Assembly: GCA_963573315.1 (NCBI GenBank)
Contig: OY752144.1
Location: 1,296,501-1,360,500, forward strand
DNA from: Entomortierella parvispora
Taxonomy: Eukaryota > Mortierellomycota > Mortierellomycetes > Mortierellales > Mortierellaceae
Length of the DNA stretch: 64,000 nt
Reading direction: 5' to 3'
Shown here: positions 56,508-64,000 of the stretch, in pieces
How the letters are laid out: each line of letters starts with the position of its first letter
How positions within the stretch are numbered: position 1 is the stretch's first letter
Notes under the pieces: model-generated
What the model saw: the letters and a program-made list of their open reading frames with translations, nothing else
What the model was told of the DNA's origin: nothing
Databases searched by the model: none
Program-made: the position numbers and the translations under genes

Positions 56508-59500
56508 ATGAATCCCACATATCAGGACGTGGAGAACCCAAGTAGTCTGTCCTATGAGGAACCTCAGGGCCGTCGATCACAGGCCGCAGGTCCGTCCCTC
56601 AGCATCGACGACTCGAACACACCCAATCGTCGACCGACCACAAACTTCAAGCGACAAAAGTCCCTTGTTAGACCCGAACGTGAGCGTGTTGATCGCAACC
56701 ATCCCCAATACTACTACAGAAATGCCACACAAAACCTGGATGGCTCTGGCGTCAAGGTCCTAGCCTCGACTACAGGAACAGATCCTACAGGAGCACCCCT
56801 TGGTCGGACAGGCGGCGTGCGACGTGGCAAGAGTGTGCTTGGTCGCGAACCAGAAAAACCTGGTCAACCTCGAGTAAAACCCAAACCGGTGAATCAAAAA
56901 CGCACTGCAATCCCGGAGCTGAAGAACCCTCTCAAGAAGGCCACTAGGGAGTGGCCCTCTTCCTGGGTGATTTACTACAACGCCATTACCTGTTGTTTCC
57001 CCGCAGCGCTTTTGAAGTCTTGTGGTGAGTGAATGGAGCGATATTGTCGACTGGATATCCTTGATGAACGCTCATTGTGCCGCTTTACCAACACACCTTT
57101 CTCTTTATGATAGGAATGCACTCTCTTGAGATTCAAAAGGCATGGCGCGAAAAGATCGCGCTAGTATCGCTGATTCTCGTGATGGTGCTGGCTGTGGCCT
57201 TTTTGACCTTTGGACTGCAAGCGGCTCTTTGCAGAGACAACACCAGTGGCAATTTTGTTGCCGGCACGGAAGACAATGTCATTGTCCAGGGCATGGGCTA
57301 TTACTTCGATTTCAGTGACCAAGGTACCGGCATTTACTGGCAGCACCCTCCAGTGAACATGGACATTGACAACCAAAACGTTGATATCATGAACGTTCCT
57401 GGATATGCCGCAAGGGGTATGGATGCTTCCTTTCTTCTCCAGGATTCTGTCGGTGGCGCTTGCACGGACTACATCACGCGAACGACTCCTGCTTCGCCTA
57501 CAGACAATCAGGCAAACTACTACTTTCCCTGTGTCATGCGAAGCATCGTCGGCAACACACCACCCAACACTACCGTTAACCCGACCGGTAACGGTTGCCA
57601 CACACCCACCGCTGACAGGACCTTCTGGGCATCCTTGAAGACGCAAGCAAACAATCCTGCGTACTACACTTGGAGTAATATATCTGATACAAATCGCCAG
57701 TTCTTTGCTTACGACGGCGATGTTATCGATGCCGCCATCCTTAGTTGGATCAAGCCAGAATTTACTGTGAGTGACGGGATCGAAGCCCTTCGAAACGGCT
57801 CTATCCCCCTCCAAAGGGATCTGTCGTTCCTGTTTGTGCAAAAGAAGATGACTGGCGTTGGCGCATGTCTTAAGCAGATTGCTCGCGTCGGTGCTTTGGA
57901 CTCAAAGACAATCGGCTGCATGACCTCGGATGTCATTACGTACGTGTCGCTTGTGATCATTCTGGGAGTTGTCTTTATCAAGTTCTTCTTGGCCGTCTTC
58001 TTTGGCTGGTTCCTGGGTCATCGTCTTGGAGGATTCGACAATGAGACGTACCAGGACCGCGTAAAACGTGCCGAGCAGATCGAAGCCTGGAGTTCCGACA
58101 TCAACAAGCCCGCCTTCGGCAATGTCAAGAGACAGACCATGTTCCCCTCCACCTCTCGCTTCACTCCTACTGTGAACGCTGGATCCAATAGCGCCTTGAC
58201 AACCCCTTCTCTCGGACAACCCAGCTCCAGACCTCTTTCGACTTTTAACCGCCCCACCAGCGTTTTTAAGCCGTATACGCCCCCCGGCTCTCCTGGCGTC
58301 AATGCCGCATTTTTGTCTCCGTCGACCAGCTCCTTGCAAAGGGCTTCCTATTTCCAGCCAGCTATGCCAGGAGCAAACGGCACCCCTCCCCCCTCACCTC
58401 CACCTATCGCCGGCATGTTGCGGCCTTCGAGTGTCGCCAGCTTTGGTGGTGTCAGGAACATGTCCCGCCGATCTTCGACCTCGTCTTCGACTGCCACACA
58501 GCAACACTCCAGCTGCCCTCTCCCTGTTTCGCCTTTTGTTATCCAGGCTCCTCCTCTGTCTTACCAGCCATTCAACTTCCCTCTTATCCACACCATGGCA
58601 CTTGTTACCTGTTATTCGGAGGGTATTGATGGTCTCCGCACAACTCTTGACTCGATTGCAACGACGGACTATCCAAACTCGCACAAGCTCATTGTGGTTA
58701 TTTGCGACGGAATGATTATCGGTGCAGGAAACAACATGTCGACGCCCGAAATCTGTTTGTCCATGATGTGCGACGATCTGGTGCCTAGGGATGATGTGAT
58801 CGCTCATTCTTACGTGGCTATTGCTGATGGAACCAAGCGTCACAACATGGCCAAGGTTTATGCTGGATTTTACAAGTACGACGACGCCACCGTCTCCGAC
58901 AAGCAGATGCAGAAGCGTGTGCCCATGTGTATCATTGTCAAGGTCGGAGGACCCACCGAACAGAACTTGCCCAAGCCAGGAAACCGAGGCAAGCGCGACT
59001 CCCAGATCATCTTGATGAGTTTCTTGCAGCACGTCATGTTTGACGAACGTATGACATCATTCGAGTACGAGTTGTTCAACACCATCTGGCGCGTGACTGG
59101 AGTGGCTCCCGACCGATATGAGATTGTCTTGATGGTAAAGTCATTGTGGTACTAGGATCTTGGTGCGATGAGCGGCAGAAAGCCAATCGATTTTTCTAAC
59201 GCTATTAACTGTTGTATGTGCTGTGACAGGTTGATGCTGATACCAAGGTTTTCCCGGATTCGTTGTCGAGAATGGTAGCCACCATGGCCAACGACCCAGA
59301 GATTATGGGTCTCTGTGGTGAGACCAAGATTGCCAACAAGACCCAGTCCTGGGTGACAATGATCCAGGTGTTTGAGTACTACATTTCGCATCACATGTCC
59401 AAGGCCTTCGAGTCCATGTTTGGTGGTGTCACCTGCTTGCCCGGATGTTTCTGCATGTACCGTATCAAGGCTCCCAAGGGTCCTAATGGTTACTGGGTGC

Positions 59501-60780
59501 CCATCCTTGCTAACCCCGATATCGTTGAGCACTACTCTGAGAACGTGGTGGACACTCTCCACAAGAAAAACCTTCTGCTCCTGGGAGAGGATCGCTACCT
59601 GAGTACACTCATGCTCCGCACCTTCCCTAAGCGCAAGATGATGTTTGTTCCTCAAGCCATTTGTAAGACGGTCGTCCCTGATACTTTCAAGATTCTCCTG
59701 TCCCAGCGTCGTCGTTGGATCAACTCTACAATTCACAACCTGATGGAGCTCGTCCTGGTGCGCGATCTTTGTGGAACGTTCTGTTTCTCGATGCAGTTTG
59801 TCATTTTCATGGAGTTGGTCGGAACAGTGGTCCTCCCGGCCGCCATTTCCTTCACGATTTATCTGGTTACCATCTCTATCTACAAGGCCATCTCTCATGA
59901 CGACAAGATCCCCAACACAACCGTGCCCCTGTTGCTGTTGGCTGCGATTCTTGGATTGCCTGCTGTTTTGATTGTGATGACTTCTCGCAAGATGGTCTAT
60001 GTCGGCTGGATGATGGTTTACTTGGGTTCGCTCTTTGTGTGGAACTTTGTCCTACCTGCCTACGCCTACTGGCACTTTGATGATTTCTCTTGGGGCCAGA
60101 CTCGTATGGTTGCTGGAGAAGTTGCTGGCGGAGATCACAGTACCAAGGAGGGTCAATTCGACAGTTCTCACATCGTCATGAAGCGATGGGGTGAATGGGA
60201 GCGCGAGCGTCGTCAAAAGGCCGCCATCTTGGCTGGTTTGCCCACGCCTCAGTTCCTTGTTTCTGACTCTGGGGAGGACTGGATGAACCATGTTCGCGAA
60301 GAGGATCTCTCGGACGAAAGCTCAAACTCCCGCAAGACCAGCGAGAGCGCCCAGCCCTTTGCTAGCCGCCATACCACCCAGGGATCATACCAGCTCTCGG
60401 ACCCTGGTTACGCAGTACCCAACATGGACTCCATTCCTTTGCTCAACATGCACACGCCCACCCCAGGAGGTAACATTGGTCGCCAGAGAGTTTCCCAGTA
60501 CTCGCTCTACGGTGCTTCTCCCTATGGCGGACCTGGTCAGGATCATCGAATGTCTGGCTCGTTTATCCCCCCACAACGTCAGTTCACCTCTTCGCCTAAG
60601 CTGAGTAGCAACTTGGCTACATCAAGCTATACGCCTCCTCCCCCACCTCCTGGTGGACCCCGCTTGGCTTCGATCGACACCCGGGCGCCGTCTCCCATGC
60701 TCGTGATGGCAGCCGAAGCCGCTCAGAGTGAATCAGCGATCCCCCCACCTCCCTCGGATCGTTCTGGGGATTCTCAGTAG
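56508..60780 (+). CDS. Chitin synthase, class IV (Chs3-like)
   Basis: Exons 56508-57024, 57114-59134 and 59230-60780 give 1362 residues. The order is: a disordered Arg/Pro-rich N-terminus, a short membrane entry ([20 protein letters not shown]), a first membrane helix ([20 protein letters not shown]), a luminal Cys-containing part (about 200-450), a second helix ([20 protein letters not shown]), a Ser/Pro-rich linker at about 540-670, and the GT2 catalytic domain. Catalytic motifs are visible: [25 protein letters not shown] near 675-679, [10 protein letters not shown] at about 793-803 and QRRRW at 833-837, followed by several helices and a Ser/Pro-rich tail. There is no myosin motor and no early cytochrome b5-like domain, which fits class IV, the group of yeast Chs3. 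It makes chitin at the plasma membrane and is normally trafficked in vesicles. Length is typical for the class. Confidence 0.95.
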
Positions 60781-61423
60781 ATCTCGATTTTATTTTCTGC
60801 CTGTGCTCTTCACTGTTCATTCTCTCTTCACATCATTTATCGCTTGCTCTTTCCAATCTTCAGGTCGTAATCGCTCTGCCTACCTGGCTACTCTTAAAAA
60901 AACCAATCCCTTCATCCTTCTCTTGCTCTTTAGAATACAAACATATCCAACCCATCTTCATATAATTTCCATGTCTTTCAAGTTACAAACATTGATTTCT
61001 TTTTCTGCCTGTTTACTGGGGTTTTTGAGATCGTCTTTCCTCCGAAGAGGAGAGGGGGGGAGTGGGGGGTGGGCATTCCTTGACCGAGACAAAAGCAAGG
61101 GACGATGGAAAAATAAATTCATCGTTTTCAGGCCAAACCGCGATTTGGAACGCGAAAGAGAATCTTTTTCCTACTGAGAACGAGATGAAGAACAACCTGT
61201 ACCTTGCAGGGCCACCACTCTTTTTTATTTTTTCCCCATCCTTCTTCCTCTCGTCCACCTTCTCCCCCCCCCCCCCCCATCGCCTTTCTTTTGATTATAC
61301 CAACCACGTTGACCGTCTGTACCACGATCGACTTTGACTCTTTTCTATCATTGATACACCCATTCCCCCTATCCCTTCTTCTAAAAGACAGCTCTCTTCA
61401 CTGCAAATCCATAAAGGAAAAAA
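60781..61423. other. Intergenic stretch
   Basis: It contains the chitin synthase 3' region and the leader of the next gene, with a C13-type homopolymer near 61265-61279. No gene was seen. Confidence 0.5.
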
Positions 61424-64000
61424 ATGGAGAGGCAACCAAAGTCGGCCGGTCGGACTCGTCCGCCGAAATTGATTTTGCTCCTTGGAACAGCTCTATTACT
61501 CCAGTCCATCGTCCTGGCCGAGACAACAACCTCAGAAAGCACTTCTCTTCTTCAGTCGTCTCCGGCCCAATCCGAGCACTCCATTCAACATGAAGGCCAA
61601 CAACAACAACAACAACAAATTGTCAAGACCCGAGCTAAAATAACAGACACATCACGTCCCAAGGACTCGAAAAAGTCAAAGCAGGGCAAAAAAGGTGACA
61701 CTATTGAGGAAAACGGTGAGGTTTTCTTAACCAAGCAACAGGTCCAAGAACTTGAACAGCTGGCAGCCGCAAAGGGTCAACAGATCGAGGAGCTGGCGAA
61801 CGAGACCAAGGACAAGGTGAAGTTGTCGGAAGAAGAGCAGGCTGAGGCGGAGACGTATCTGGCGAACCTTTGGAAGGGGATTGTGCATTTGGGGGACAAT
61901 GAACCCACCATGCAAGCAGGCGTAGCGGCCCTCACCACGGGAGTTCATAGTACTGAACATGGAGAGGATCAATTACAGGAGGGGCAAGACGAAAAGAAGC
62001 CTCAGGCAGTCATTGCCAAGCTCAGCAGTCATCACCGTCATAACCTTTTGCGTCGAAACAACAAGCAAGGCAAACATAAGAAGATGGTTGCTGAGAAACA
62101 TGAGGAACGGTGGGAAGATGACGACGCGATTGATTTGGCAAAGCTAAAAAAGAACGGGGATGGAAAAAAGAACAAGCAGTTGCCAAAGGACCATAAGCAA
62201 GACGCAGGCCGAAAGAACGGTAGCGCTCCTCACAAAGGTCGTGCTGGAAAAGGAAACAAAAACGGAAAAAACAAGGCTCCTCCGGCACCCATAGCCAAAG
62301 CCGCTAAACCAGGTGTCCACACAAAAGGTCATCGCACTCGAAAGGGTGGGGTCCGCCACGGACAGCCAACAGGTAAGAATCCTCGCGCTCCCTGCTTCAT
62401 TTCTGCAAGCACAATTACGCGTTGATTTGGCGTGTACTGATAAACAGAGTCTGTTCAAACATGACGCGTCTCAGGTACTGCTTCACCGCCGCCATCATTG
62501 CCAACCCAAGTGTCGACTCCTCTTCCAAACGATGGGCCTCACATCCTTCCATTCCCTTACCCCATCACCCCCACCCCTACACCAGTGACTCCTCTCCAGC
62601 CTATCCACTCCGATCTTCCGCCACCTGTTCGCCCTACCCATAGATCGGTCCATCACCCCGTTCACCCCACTCCTTTTCATCGACAGCCCGTTACTCTTCC
62701 GATCCAAAAACCAACGCTCCAATCCCCACCCGAGGCTCAGAAGCCGCTAATCCCGCCTCAAGCACTACAGCCAACACAGCCACAAGTGGCGCAAGCACCG
62801 CAACCACCACTCGTGTCCACACCTGAAGTGATTGTCCACTCTACTGAGCCTCCCGCCCAGCACTCTTTCAATCCACCTCAAGTGGTCGTACCCTCTCCCG
62901 AGCTTCCCACTTTCAATCCGCCTCAAGTGATTGTCCACTCTCCTGAGCCACCCACCCATCCTTCTTCCCCTCCTCCACCTGCTCTACCCGCTGTGGCCAT
63001 TGTGGACCAGAAACCCACTGTCATTCCTGCACCTATCCAAAAGGAGCCTGAGACGACCCATGGTCAACACCCTCCACCACCAATCACAGAGGCCGATCGT
63101 CCCCAGACACCCGTAAAGGCTCCCTTTTTACCCGAAGCAAAACCGGTTGTGCCTGTAGCAGCACCACCATCGGTGCCTGTGACCCAGGTGGAGACCAAAC
63201 CGGCGATTCAAGAGACTCCCACGAGTCCTTCGTCCGAACCTAAGCACACCCAGCCCGAGCCTGATGTTGCTGCTGCTCCCTCTCCCCCGACGACGACGGT
63301 GACAGACGGACCGGATCCAAAAGTCGACACACCCGGCTCTGAACCTAAGGATGGAACTGTGGACGATGATGATGACGATGACGACGATGATGACAAGGAC
63401 GATGATGAGGACAAGAAGAATAAGGATATCGATAGCAATACCAAGAAGGCCGAGCCCGCTGCCCCAGCCGAGGTGGACAATGATAAAGCAGTGGACGACG
63501 ACAAAGCAGCAGAGCCTACCGACAACAAGGACAAGAAGGATCCCTTACCACCACTGGGAATCACTGATTCTCCACCCCCATCTGCTCCCAAGGACCTTCA
63601 AGATGAACCGGCTGCATCCACTCCGTCAGAGTCACCACAAGACGATACCCTGTCCCCTGTTGTAGTCCCTCCTAGTCTTGAATCCTCGCCTTCAGTCCCC
63701 ACAACAAGTCCTTCTGAGGCCACGGTCCCTGATGTCGACAAAACGACAACAACGGCCCCAATTGCTGACGACAATGAGGCGGTTGATACCGAGACCAAGG
63801 AGGCCCCCAAGAGTGAAGCACCGACGCCAGGCAAGAAGGAGGACAAAGAAGATGAAGAAGATGGACATGATGATAACAAGGATGACAAGGATGACAAGGA
63901 TGACAAGGATGACAAGGATGACAAGGATGACAAGGATGATAAGGATGATAAGGATGATAAGGATGATAAGGATGATCCTGAAGGATTACAGAACGCTGAG
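61424..64000 (+). CDS. Secreted Lys/Pro/Asp-rich low-complexity protein (3' end beyond window)
   Basis: Exon 1 is 61424-62372 and exon 2 begins at 62475 and stays open to the window edge, with no stop in about 510 codons. The head (PPKLILLLGTALLLQSIVLA) is a signal peptide or anchor. Exon 1 then encodes a Gln-rich run, a Lys-rich region with helical parts (KQQVQELEQLAAAKGQQIEE) and a basic His/Lys/Gly-rich block (GRKNGSAPHKGRAGKGNK). Exon 2 is Pro-rich with imperfect VIVHSPEPP-type repeats near 62820-62955, then long acidic runs (Asp11 near 63361-63393) and a KDD tandem repeat. No catalytic domain is visible. Wall, matrix or extracellular anchoring is inferred from the signal sequence and composition. 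The real gene is longer than the window. Confidence 0.75.
63878..63976 (+). repeat. Coding 9-bp tandem repeat, eleven KDD units
   Basis: AAGGATGAY repeats eleven times without a gap in the reading frame of the secreted protein. The first six units end in GAC and the last five in GAT, so the array has two homogenised halves. Confidence 0.95.

Overview
The window is eukaryotic, and the gene set points to an early-diverging filamentous fungus, most probably Mortierellomycotina (inference from gene content, not from a search). Genes are split by short GT-AG introns, mostly about 90-120 nt and often within a few codons of the start. Leaders are rich in C and T. The window has H2A.Z, a class IV-like chitin synthase, Cue2-like CUE/SMR and QNG1-like queuosine salvage genes, and several decayed F-box/leucine-rich-repeat loci of the kind that are abundant in Mortierella. 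No CRISPR array, operon or rRNA was seen. No tRNA could be supported.

Layout. 1-9.8 kb: the 3' end of COQ10, a two-exon nuclear-type protein, an F-box/LRR remnant, a stefin-type cystatin, a maltose/galactoside-type O-acetyltransferase and a PP1 phosphatase copy broken by an in-frame stop. 9.8-19.7 kb: an OB-fold protein, a TMEM198-like 7-TM protein, a Ser-rich protein, a C-CAP-fold protein and a CUE x3-DUF1771-SMR protein. 19.9-28.3 kb: H2A.Z, OHCU decarboxylase, QCR10-like, the PP2A catalytic subunit and an SDR. 28.6-35.2 kb: two multi-pass membrane proteins, QNG1-like and an orphan protein. 35.2-46.9 kb: an inverted-repeat region, two F-box/LRR pseudogenes, a secreted propeller-like protein, a DUF202/VTC1-like protein and an orphan signal-anchored protein. 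47-53.1 kb: a SulP/SLC26 transporter with a STAS domain, a HAD-like hydrolase and a ubiquitin-like/eS31 fusion. 53.1-64 kb: a 3.4 kb gene-free CT-rich stretch, a chitin synthase and a secreted Pro/Lys/Asp-rich protein that runs off the window.

Most genes are unrelated housekeeping functions: ubiquinone (COQ10) and complex III (QCR10), purine breakdown (OHCU decarboxylase), signalling (PP2A), chromatin (H2A.Z), translation and its surveillance (eS31, Cue2-like), cell wall (chitin synthase) and transport. The clearest points of interest are the degenerate ubiquitin moiety of the eS31 fusion, the intracellular cystatin, the disrupted PP1 copy, the H2A.Z with an unusual N-terminal tail, and several regularly phased minisatellites. 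I did not find evidence for a clustered novel system. Splice sites were assigned by eye from GT/AG positions, reading phase and protein similarity, so boundaries of divergent genes are provisional.
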